Below are positions 9,628 to 16,918 of a DNA stretch of 64,000 nucleotides, one piece after another. The notes under the pieces are model-generated. The model was not told where the DNA came from. It made no database searches and saw only the letters and a list, made by a program, of their open reading frames with translations. How positions within the stretch are numbered: the stretch's first letter is position 1; the number at the start of each line of letters is the position of its first letter. The translations under genes were made by a program, and so were the position numbers. Source of the stretch: JBEVJK01 sp040510195 (GTDB lineage: Bacteria; Pseudomonadota; Alphaproteobacteria; Rhizobiales; Rhizobiaceae); assembly GCA_040510195.1 (NCBI GenBank), contig JBEVJK010000136.1:95893-159892 (forward strand), in the 5' to 3' direction.

Positions 9628-9734
9628 CCGCGGGCGAGCGGCACATCTGTTCCCCTGGCCGGCGCTGCCGTATTAGATGCGGCTGAAGAAGCGGCGCCGG
9701 GCGGCGATGCAGGTGCCGCGCAAGGAGGCTCCCC

Positions 9735-10775
9735 ATGGCTAAAGCGCTTGTCCTCGAACGACAAAAAGAGCTGCGGCTGCGCGACATCGACCTGCCGCTC
9801 GTGCCCGGGCCGGACGAGGTCAAGATCCGGATCCACACGGTGGGTATCTGCGGCTCCGACGTCCATTACTACACCCATGGCCGCATCGGGCCGTTCGTGG
9901 TCGAGAGGCCGATGGTGCTCGGCCACGAGGCCGCCGGCACCGTTGTCGAGGTGGGCGCCGGCGTCCGCCATCTGTCGGTGGGCGAGCGTGTGTGCATGGA
10001 GCCGGGCGTCCCCGACCCCCAGTCGCGGGCAAGCCGGCTCGGCCTCTACAACATCGACCCGGCGGTCACCTTCTGGGCGACGCCGCCAGTGCATGGCGTG
10101 CTGACGCCCTTCGTGGTGCATCCGGCTGCCTACACCTACAAATTGCCCGACCAGGTAAGCTTTGCCGAGGGCGCCATGGTCGAGCCCTTCGCGGTCGGCA
10201 TGCAGGCCGCCCACAAGGCGCGGATCGCGCCGGGCGACACGGCGGTGGTGCTGGGCGCCGGGCCGATCGGCATCATGGTGGCGATCGCCGCGCTGGCCGG
10301 CGGCTGCGCCCGCGCCATCGTGGCTGACCTCGCGCAACCCAAGCTCGACATCGCCGCGCGATACCAGGGCGTCGTGCCGGTCAACATCCGGGAGACGAAT
10401 CTGGTGGAGGAGGTGCGGCGGCTGACGGACGACTGGGGCGCCGACGTGGTGTTCGAATGCTCCGGCGCCAGCAAGGCATGGGAAACGGTCCTCGACCTCG
10501 TCCGGCCGGGCGGGGCGATCGTGGCGGTCGGCCTGCCGCAAGGCCCGGTCCCCCTCGACGTCTCGGCCGCCACCACCAAGGAAGCGCGGATCGAGACGGT
10601 GTTCCGCTACGCCCATCAGTACGAGCGGGCGATCGCGCTGTTTGCCTCGGGCCGGGTCGACCTCAAGCCGCTGATCTCGGAGACCTTCCCGTTCGAGCTG
10701 TCGGTCGAGGCGTTCGACCGCGCGGTCGAGGCGCGACCGACCGACGTCAAGCTGCAGATCCGCGTCGCAGAATGA
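9735..10775 (+). CDS. Zinc-dependent alcohol dehydrogenase, xylitol/sorbitol dehydrogenase type
   Basis: A 346-residue medium-chain dehydrogenase. Catalytic-zinc residues are seen in GICGSDVHYY (Cys) and LGHEAAG (His-Glu). The nucleotide fold has GAGPIGIM (GxGxxG) and an acidic residue in VADLAQPK, favouring NAD+. The region that normally carries four structural-zinc cysteines reads EPGVPDPQSRASRLGLYN, so the structural zinc is lost, as in sorbitol dehydrogenases. It should oxidise a polyol to a ketose (for example xylitol to D-xylulose), but the substrate is uncertain. AAGGAGG lies before the ATG. It is followed immediately by the D-threonine aldolase-like gene. Confidence 0.87.
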   Translation: MAKALVLERQKELRLRDIDLPLVPGPDEVKIRIHTVGICGSDVHYYTHGRIGPFVVERPMVLGHEAAGTVVEVGAGVRHLSVGERVCMEPGVPDPQSRASRLGLYNIDPAVTFWATPPVHGVLTPFVVHPAAYTYKLPDQVSFAEGAMVEPFAVGMQAAHKARIAPGDTAVVLGAGPIGIMVAIAALAGGCARAIVADLAQPKLDIAARYQGVVPVNIRETNLVEEVRRLTDDWGADVVFECSGASKAWETVLDLVRPGGAIVAVGLPQGPVPLDVSAATTKEARIETVFRYAHQYERAIALFASGRVDLKPLISETFPFELSVEAFDRAVEARPTDVKLQIRVAE

Positions 10776-10789
10776 GGATGGAGCAGCGC

Positions 10790-11857
10790 ATGCCCCACCC
10801 GCGCACGGTCGACGAGATCGACACGCCGGCCGTGCTCGTCGACGTCGACCGAGCGGAGGCCAACATCCGCCGCGCGCAGGCCTATGCCGATGCCGCCGGG
10901 CTCGCGCTCAGGCCGCACATCAAGACGCACAAGCTGCCCTTCTTCGCCCGCCGGCAGGTCGCGGCGGGCGCGGTTGGCATCACCTGCCAGAAGATCGGCG
11001 AGGCGGAGGTGATGGCCGATGCCGGCCTCACGGACATCTTCCTGCCCTACAACATCCTCGGGCGGCAGAAGCTCGAGCGGCTGGCGACGCTGCACCGCCG
11101 GGCGACCCTTTCGGTCACCGCGGACAATGCGGCGACGGTGGCGGGGCTTGCGGAGGCCTTTGCCGACACCGGCCGCCGGCTTCCCGTGCTCGTCGAATGC
11201 GACACGGGCATGGGTCGCTGCGGCGTGCAGGACGAAGCCGAAGCCGTGGCCCTGGCACGCCGGATCGCGGCGGCGCCGGGCCTCTCCTTCGGTGGGCTGA
11301 TGACCTACCCGCCGGCCGGCCGCGCGGCCGAGGCGAATGCCCGACTCGCCGCGTCGCGGGATGCGCTCGCCGCCGCCGGGCTTTCGTGCGACCGGATCTC
11401 CAGCGGCGGCACCCCCGACCTGTGGCAGGCCGGAGAGGCCACGCCGGCCACCGAGTACCGGCCGGGCACGTACATCTACCTCGACCGCGACCAGCTGGCG
11501 CGCGGCGTCGGAACGCCGGCAGACTGCGCGCTGACGGTGCTTTCCACCGTGGTCAGCCGGCCGACCGCAACGCGGGCGATCCTCGACGCGGGCTCCAAGG
11601 CCCTCTCCAGCGATACCGGCGGCCAGCCCGACTTCGGCGCGCTGGCCGGCCTCGATGGCGCCAGGCTGACCGGTCTCAGCGAAGAGCACGGATGGGTGAC
11701 GCTGCCGGCCGACCAGGCGCTGGCGGTCGGCGACCGCGTGCGGGTGCTGCCCAATCATGCCTGCGTGGTGTCCAACCTGTTCGACGTGGTCCACCTGATC
11801 TCGGGCGAGACGGTGGTGGACGTCCTGCCGGTCGCAGCGCGCGGGCGCATGGCGTAG
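10790..11857 (+). CDS. D-threonine aldolase / D-serine dehydratase-like PLP enzyme (DSD1 family)
   Basis: A 355-residue fold-type III PLP enzyme. The N-terminal alanine-racemase-like barrel holds RPHIKTHK, where the first Lys binds PLP. ECDTGMGRCG and SGGTPD are family segments of the barrel. The C-terminal metal-binding DSD domain includes LPNHACVV, where His and Cys act as metal ligands in D-threonine aldolases. The reaction should be cleavage of D-threonine or D-3-hydroxy amino acids to glycine and an aldehyde, or D-serine deamination. An in-frame ATG at 10772 overlaps the upstream stop, but ATG 10790 has GGAG 6 nt upstream and is preferred. A terminator follows at 11932. Confidence 0.85.
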   Translation: MPHPRTVDEIDTPAVLVDVDRAEANIRRAQAYADAAGLALRPHIKTHKLPFFARRQVAAGAVGITCQKIGEAEVMADAGLTDIFLPYNILGRQKLERLATLHRRATLSVTADNAATVAGLAEAFADTGRRLPVLVECDTGMGRCGVQDEAEAVALARRIAAAPGLSFGGLMTYPPAGRAAEANARLAASRDALAAAGLSCDRISSGGTPDLWQAGEATPATEYRPGTYIYLDRDQLARGVGTPADCALTVLSTVVSRPTATRAILDAGSKALSSDTGGQPDFGALAGLDGARLTGLSEEHGWVTLPADQALAVGDRVRVLPNHACVVSNLFDVVHLISGETVVDVLPVAARGRMA

Positions 11858-11931
11858 TCGGCCGCGGCCGGAACCAAATCCGAAGTGGGGCGTTTGGGGC
11901 TCGTCACCAATCCTGTAGATGATCTCCTCCC

Positions 11932-11965
11932 ACCCGGCCCGCTCAGTGCGCGCCGGGTTCTTTTT
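11932..11965 (+). terminator. Rho-independent terminator after the dehydrogenase/aldolase operon
   Basis: ACCCGGC (11932-11938) pairs with GCCGGGT (11952-11958) and is followed by TCTTTTT. It lies 75 nt after the aldolase-like gene on the same strand and is correctly oriented to end that transcript. Confidence 0.75.
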
Positions 11966-12177
11966 GGGCGGCTGCATAGGCAGTCTTGCTCATACCGCCG
12001 GGGCGGCGATCGGCGCATGATCTGCCTGCCTGCGGTTCGCCTTTTTCGCGACAGACGAGCCGCATGGCTAGCCGGCGGGCGCGCGGGATGCTTTCAACGA
12101 AGCAGGTCGTCCGCCGGCCACGCTGCGGCCAGGCGGGCGACGGCGGCGGATTGACAGCGAGGCGCGTCGGCGGTCGG
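11966..12177. other. Intergenic remainder between terminator and phosphoesterase gene
   Basis: With the terminator this makes a gap of about 320 nt between genes. I see no convincing coding frame, RNA gene or repeat here. It presumably holds the promoter of the phosphoesterase gene. Confidence 0.5.
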
Positions 12178-13347
12178 ATGCCGCAGATGGACCCCGCTGC
12201 CAACGCCACCCAGGCGTCCATGACCGGCGAGCGCCTCGACCGGCGCCGCCTGCTCCTCGGCCTCGCCGGGGCCGCCTGCGGCCAAATGCTGCCGTTTCGC
12301 GTCACGTCGGCCGCCGCGGGCGGGGCGACCGACGCGACCTTCCTGTTCACCAACGACATCCATGCCTGCCGCATGGGCAGCGGCCTGTCGCCGTCCTGCC
12401 AGCAGGAAGGCAAGACCGACGCCCACCTTTTGCGTCACGTGGCGGCGCTCAACCGCATCTCGCAGGAGGTCTGGCCGGAGCGGATCGGGGGCGCGGCCAG
12501 TGGCCTGGCCGGCGCCGGCACGCCGATCGCCCCGCCGCTCGGCCTGGTGGTGGGCGGCGACATGACCGACGATGGCGGCGGCCAGACCGCGCTGCCGGGC
12601 GAAGGCACGCAGCTGCAGCAGTTCAGCCAGCGCTACCAGCGCGGCCTGGCGCCGGACAGCGTGACCATGCCGGTCTATGCGGGGCTCGGCAACCACGACC
12701 TCGACCAGGACGGGCCGACCGGCCATGTCGACTGGTATCGCCGCGAGCTCCGCGACTACGTCGAGCTCAACCACCGGCAGAGCGTGTTCTTCAAGCCGCC
12801 GGTGCCGGCCGACAGCTACGACATCGGCTCTGACTGCTATTCCTGGAACTGGGGCGGGCTGCACCTGGTGCAGACGCATCGTTTCGCAGGCGACACCAAG
12901 AAAGGTGCGCCGAGCAGCCTGCGATGGCTCGCCGACGATCTGTCGCAGAACGCCGGAGACGGGCGCCCGGTGATCCTGTTCCAGCACTATGGCTGGGACG
13001 CCTTCTCGATCGAGCGCTGGGACCCCGCCGCCCGGCGCTTCGACGACCGCGGGCGCGGCAACCCCCACTGGTGGAGCGCGGCCGAACGGCGCGCCTTGCT
13101 CGACCTCGTCTCGGGCTACAACCTGATCGGCATCTTCCACGGCCACGAGCACGTGACGCCGATGATCTACCGGCGCGACGGGCTCGACCTGTTCAAGCCC
13201 AAGGCCGCCTATCTCGGCGGCTTCGCCGTCGTGCGGGTGACCGATACCGCCATGGACGTGGTGCTCGCCGAAGCGGCGGACGACGCCGGAGCGATCCTCT
13301 TCACGCACGGGTTCAGCAAGCCTATCGCCTGGCGCAAAGGGCGGTGA
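12178..13347 (+). CDS. Tat-exported metallophosphoesterase
   Basis: A calcineurin-like phosphoesterase of 389 residues. The N-terminal twin-arginine signal reads LDRRRLLLGLAGAA, so the folded enzyme is probably exported. Metal-site motifs appear in order: FTNDIHA (DxH), GGDMTDDG (GDxxDD), GLGNHDLD (GNHD), FQHYGWD (His) and FHGHEH (GHxH). All catalytic blocks are present, so it should be active on a phosphoester, but the substrate is unknown. I placed the start at ATG 12178; ATG 12220 is a good alternative and still keeps the Tat signal. It stands alone, 132 nt before a GNAT gene. Confidence 0.85.
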   Translation: MPQMDPAANATQASMTGERLDRRRLLLGLAGAACGQMLPFRVTSAAAGGATDATFLFTNDIHACRMGSGLSPSCQQEGKTDAHLLRHVAALNRISQEVWPERIGGAASGLAGAGTPIAPPLGLVVGGDMTDDGGGQTALPGEGTQLQQFSQRYQRGLAPDSVTMPVYAGLGNHDLDQDGPTGHVDWYRRELRDYVELNHRQSVFFKPPVPADSYDIGSDCYSWNWGGLHLVQTHRFAGDTKKGAPSSLRWLADDLSQNAGDGRPVILFQHYGWDAFSIERWDPAARRFDDRGRGNPHWWSAAERRALLDLVSGYNLIGIFHGHEHVTPMIYRRDGLDLFKPKAAYLGGFAVVRVTDTAMDVVLAEAADDAGAILFTHGFSKPIAWRKGR

Positions 13348-13479
13348 GCCGAGAACGAAACGAATTTGGCAACAATCGAAAGGATCTGGAAATAAAAGCG
13401 CGCCCTTCGCGACATTCCCCGGAAACATCGGGGGCCGAGCATGCCCGGCCGTCAACGCGTCTGACGACTGGAGGATGTC

Positions 13480-14004
13480 ATGGGCGAGCCCATCATCAGA
13501 ATTCGCCGCGCCACCGAGCTCGACGAGAAGGCCATCCGGCTGCTGGTCCGCGGCGAGCGGCTCAACCCGATGGACCTCGATTGGCCGAACTTCATCGTGG
13601 CCGCGGAAGGCGACGCGGTCGTCGGGGCGGTGCAGATGCGCCAGCACTCCGACGGCTCGCGCGAGCTGGGGTCGCTGGTCGTGAGCCAGGGCTCGCGCGG
13701 GCGCGGCATCGCCCGGCGGCTGATCGAAGCGCTGCTGGCGGCCGAGCACGAGCCGGTCTGGTTGATCACCAGCGAGGCCTTTGCTGCGACCTTCGCGCGC
13801 TGGGGCTTCCAGCCTGTCGAGGCCGGTGCGGCGCCGGTGAAGGTGCGGCTCAACCACCGGCTGGGCAGCCTGGCCGGGCTGCTGTCGCTCGTCATGGGGC
13901 GGCCGCGGCGCCGGCTGGTGATCCTGGAGCGCCTGCCTCGCCAGGCCATACGCCCGACAAGGCGGAGTGCGCGCATGGAAGCGGCCGCGGCCGGCGGCCG
14001 TTGA
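13480..14004 (+). CDS. GNAT-family N-acetyltransferase
   Basis: A 174-residue acetyltransferase. Motif A, the acetyl-CoA pyrophosphate-binding loop, is SQGSRGRGIARRL (Q/RxxGxG/A), preceded by the beta strand GSLVV. A second strand, EPVWLIT, and an aromatic segment, FARWGFQPVE, complete the usual fold. GGAGG lies 5 nt before the ATG. The last 40 residues are rich in Arg and Ala and look like a tail. Substrate is unknown. It sits just upstream of, and in the same direction as, a sugar epimerase gene with a 73-nt gap. Confidence 0.83.
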   Translation: MGEPIIRIRRATELDEKAIRLLVRGERLNPMDLDWPNFIVAAEGDAVVGAVQMRQHSDGSRELGSLVVSQGSRGRGIARRLIEALLAAEHEPVWLITSEAFAATFARWGFQPVEAGAAPVKVRLNHRLGSLAGLLSLVMGRPRRRLVILERLPRQAIRPTRRSARMEAAAAGGR

Positions 14005-14077
14005 CAGACGGCCGCAGCCATCCTCTCCTTTGGCGAGGCGGCTGCCTGAAGCCGCCACAACCGGGAGGACCGCCGCC

Positions 14078-14977
14078 GTGACCAGCACCACCAGCAATCC
14101 GTTGGGCATCCACGCCCTCGTGTGGATCGGGGACATGTCGCCCCGGTCGATCGAGCTCGCGGTCGGCCGCACGGTCGAGACCGGCTACGACCTGCTCGAG
14201 CTGTCGCTGCACGACCTCGACGCGCTCGACGTCGCCCATGCCCGGACGACGCTGGACAATGCCGGCCTGAAGGTCGCCTGCTCGCGTGGGCTGGCCTTCG
14301 ACGCCGACGTGTCCAGCGAGGACACGGCGGTGGTGGAGCGCGGCGCCAAGCTGTTGAAGGCGTCGCTCGACGTGACGGCAGCGCTCGGCGGACGGGTGCT
14401 GACGGGGGCGCTCTTCAGCGCGCTCGGCAAATACGACCGGCCGGTGAGCGAGCGCGGGCGCGCCAATGCCGTCGCGGTGCTTCGCGACCTCGCCGGCGAC
14501 GCGGAGAAGCTCGGGGTCGTGCTCGGCCTGGAGGTCTGCAACCGCTACGAGACGCATGTCGTCAACACCGCGCGCCAGGCCCTGGCGCTCGCCGACGACA
14601 TCGGGGCGGACAATGTGATGATCCACCTCGACACCTACCACATGAACATCGAGGAGGACGACCTTGTGCGTCCCTTGCACGAGGTCGGGGCGCGGCTGGG
14701 CTACGTGCATATCGGGGAGAACCACCGCGGCCTGCTGGGCTCGGGCCACATCGATTTCACCGGCTTCTTCCATGCGCTCGACGACATCGGCTACCGCGGC
14801 CCGATCACCTTCGAGTCGTTCTCCTCGGCCGTGGTGGCGCCCAACCTGTCCTACAACCTGGCGATCTGGCGCGACCTGTGGACGGATGGCGGCGCCATCG
14901 CGCTGCATGCCCACCGCTTCACAACGGCGATGATCGAGGCGGCGCAGGCCCGCCCGAGCTCCGGTCGGCGCCGCTGA
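14078..14977 (+). CDS. Sugar phosphate isomerase/epimerase, D-psicose/D-tagatose 3-epimerase type
   Basis: A 299-residue TIM-barrel protein of the AP-endonuclease-2-like superfamily. The metal site typical of ketose 3-epimerases is visible: Glu in GLEVCNRYE, Asp in HLDTYHMN, His in YVHIGENHRG and Glu in ITFESFSS. The start is a GTG with GGGAGG 9 nt upstream. It probably epimerises a free ketose at C-3 and may be used with the polyol dehydrogenase 3 kb upstream, though they are not in one operon. The convergent AraC regulator gene ends 22 nt away. Confidence 0.86.
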   Translation: MTSTTSNPLGIHALVWIGDMSPRSIELAVGRTVETGYDLLELSLHDLDALDVAHARTTLDNAGLKVACSRGLAFDADVSSEDTAVVERGAKLLKASLDVTAALGGRVLTGALFSALGKYDRPVSERGRANAVAVLRDLAGDAEKLGVVLGLEVCNRYETHVVNTARQALALADDIGADNVMIHLDTYHMNIEEDDLVRPLHEVGARLGYVHIGENHRGLLGSGHIDFTGFFHALDDIGYRGPITFESFSSAVVAPNLSYNLAIWRDLWTDGGAIALHAHRFTTAMIEAAQARPSSGRRR

Positions 14978-14998
14978 CCGACGGCGCGGCACGCGCTC

Positions 14999-16090
14999 CT
15001 ACTGCACTGCGCGGCGCTCGAGGATCTGGCGCCGATGCGCCATCGGCGATTGATTGAGCCAGCGGCGGCAGGCATGGCTGAAGGCGCTCGGCTGGTGGAA
15101 GCCGAGCAGCCAGGCGATCCGGCTGATCGGCATGCGCGGGTCCTCGAGGTAGCGCACCGCCAGGTCCCGCCTGAGGCCGTCGAGGATCTGGTCGAAGGTG
15201 GTGCCTTCCTCCTTCAGTCGCCGCGACAGGGTGCGGCGGCTGATCCCCAGCTGGCGCGCCACGCGATCCGACCTGGCTTCGGCGTGCGGCAGCAGCGGCG
15301 CGATGGCGTTCTCCACCCGCGTCCGCAGCCGACTGACATTGGTCGGCCGGCCGGCCATCGCTTCCTCGCAGGCCTTGATCATGATCTCGCCCAGATAGGG
15401 GTCGGCGACCACCACCTTCTCCTCGAGGAGGGCGTTGGGCAGGGACACCTCGTCGAACGGTGCGCCGAACTCGGGAAGGCAGCCGAAGGCGGTTCTGGCA
15501 GGCGACAGATCGCCCTCGCGATGGTGCATGAACGAGACGCGCAAGGGGGTCACGCTGCGGCCGAGAAGCTGCCGGCAGAGCCGCACGAAATACAGCGCCA
15601 GCAGCTCGGCCTGCTGGAAATCGAGATGGCGCGGAATGCCGGTGTAGACGATCCTCACGCCATACGCCTCGCCCTTGGCGACGGTGAGGTCGAGGCCGTC
15701 ATTGGCCACCGCGAGGTAGCGGTCGAGGCGCTGGACGGCCTCGGCGAGCGTCGTCGCCGATGCCGAGACGTAGTAGAGCAGCCCGGTCTCGCGCAGGTCG
15801 ACCTCGGTCGCCAAGGTGAGGCCGATCCAGTCGTCCTTGAGCTCGTTCGCGGCGAGCTCGAGCAGCGTGACCTGATCGGAGGCGGAAATGCGGTTCTCGT
15901 CGAACACCGCCTCATAGGTCAGCCCCGCCTGGCGCAGGATCCTGGCAGGATCGACGCCCCGCTGCTCCAGCAGCCTCACCGCTGCGCGCGCCGCCACCCC
16001 TATGCAGGTGGCGGGCTGCGAGAGGTCGTCCTGCATCTTTTCCAGGTCCTTCGGCCCTTCGACACGTCGAGAGGGCACCAAACTATCCAT
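14999..16090 (-). CDS. AraC-family transcriptional regulator
   Basis: A 363-residue regulator with an N-terminal arabinose-binding-like domain of the kind found in OruR/ArgR-type AraC proteins, and a C-terminal double helix-turn-helix. The HTH region includes VARQLGISRRTLSRRLKEEG and IAWLLGFHQPSAFSHACRRW, a clear AraC signature. ATG 16090 has GGGGA 6 nt upstream; the frame stays open further upstream but looks non-coding there. It ends next to the epimerase gene and may control local sugar genes, which is inference only. Confidence 0.88.
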   Translation of the reverse strand: MDSLVPSRRVEGPKDLEKMQDDLSQPATCIGVAARAAVRLLEQRGVDPARILRQAGLTYEAVFDENRISASDQVTLLELAANELKDDWIGLTLATEVDLRETGLLYYVSASATTLAEAVQRLDRYLAVANDGLDLTVAKGEAYGVRIVYTGIPRHLDFQQAELLALYFVRLCRQLLGRSVTPLRVSFMHHREGDLSPARTAFGCLPEFGAPFDEVSLPNALLEEKVVVADPYLGEIMIKACEEAMAGRPTNVSRLRTRVENAIAPLLPHAEARSDRVARQLGISRRTLSRRLKEEGTTFDQILDGLRRDLAVRYLEDPRMPISRIAWLLGFHQPSAFSHACRRWLNQSPMAHRRQILERRAVQ

Positions 16091-16310
16091 CGACGTCCCC
16101 AATCCACAAGCGCCAACCGTCACGCGATGCCGCGACCCGTGGCGGCCGATCGCAAAAGCTTGGCCCCTCGGAGCAAGACTGCGAGGCCAAAGCCGTCGTA
16201 GCGCAGAGCCGCAAAGGGCAAGCTTGCGGCGGCGCTTGTCTCGCGACGTCCCGCCGCTGGGGCCGGCGGCGTGCTTCCCGCGAGCACGCCGCCGCGTCCG
16301 CGAGGGCATC

Positions 16311-16508
16311 ATGACAGTCTTGAGACCAGCCGACCTCGTCCTCGTCTCGGAGGTGCTCGACGCCGTCTCGATGCCCGGAGACAGCCCCGCCGAGCGCGAA
16401 GCCCTGGCGGCGGTGGTGCTCGGCTACCTGGCGATGGGCATCTCCGACAAGGCGGAGCTGATCGAGCTCATCCTGCCGCGCCTCGGCATCGGGCAGATGC
16501 GCTGCTGA
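16311..16508 (+). CDS. Small hypothetical protein (65 aa)
   Basis: Encodes a 65-residue acidic, helical protein starting MTVLRPADLVLVSEVLDAVS and ending LPRLGIGQMRC. It has no signal or membrane segment. It is divergent from the AraC gene with about 220 nt between them. CGAGGG lies a few nucleotides before the ATG. The amino-acid pattern (regular hydrophobic spacing, no stop-rich shadow frame opposite) suggests a real gene. No family recognised. Confidence 0.5.
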   Translation: MTVLRPADLVLVSEVLDAVSMPGDSPAEREALAAVVLGYLAMGISDKAELIELILPRLGIGQMRC

Positions 16509-16918
16509 CCTCCGCCGCCATTTCCGGCGGGCTTCGGATCCTGGGTGCCGTTGAAACCGGCGAAGCGGTTCGATGAGGAACCAGCTGGTCGTCCAGAAAC
16601 GGGCACTTTCTCAGCGTCTGTACTGCTTATCGATCCGTCCAGAAATTTATCTAAGCCGTTCTACTGTGCAAGTCGTTGGCATGTACAGTATACAGCTTCT
16701 TAAGTAAATATAGTAGCTGTATTATAACTAAACTCGTTAACGATACTCGACAAAGTTGTCGAGCTTGACGCGAATCTGCCAGCTGAAGTTTAAGATGTTG
16801 CTCAATTGCAACGTGGCGTTTTTCCGGCCGATTTCAACTTCCGGGCGCTTCTGACAAAATCGCCGGCAAACTAAGAACAGGCGGGCTGGAAACAGGCACG
16901 TCAAAAACGATTCGCCAA
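16509..16918. promoter_or_regulatory. AT-rich region upstream of the autotransporter gene
   Basis: About 410 nt without a gene. From about 16600 to 16860 the sequence is strikingly AT-rich compared with its GC-rich surroundings (for example 16700-16740). It carries a perfect palindrome at 16746-16763. This is the likely promoter and control region of the autotransporter gene. The base composition suggests either binding by an H-NS-like silencer or acquisition with the gene. Confidence 0.55.
16746..16763. repeat. 18-bp perfect palindrome (candidate operator)
   Basis: CTCGACAA-AG-TTGTCGAG, an uninterrupted dyad with 8-bp arms and a 2-nt centre, in the AT-rich leader about 155 nt before the autotransporter start. 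It has no following T run, so an operator is more likely than a terminator. Confidence 0.5.
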
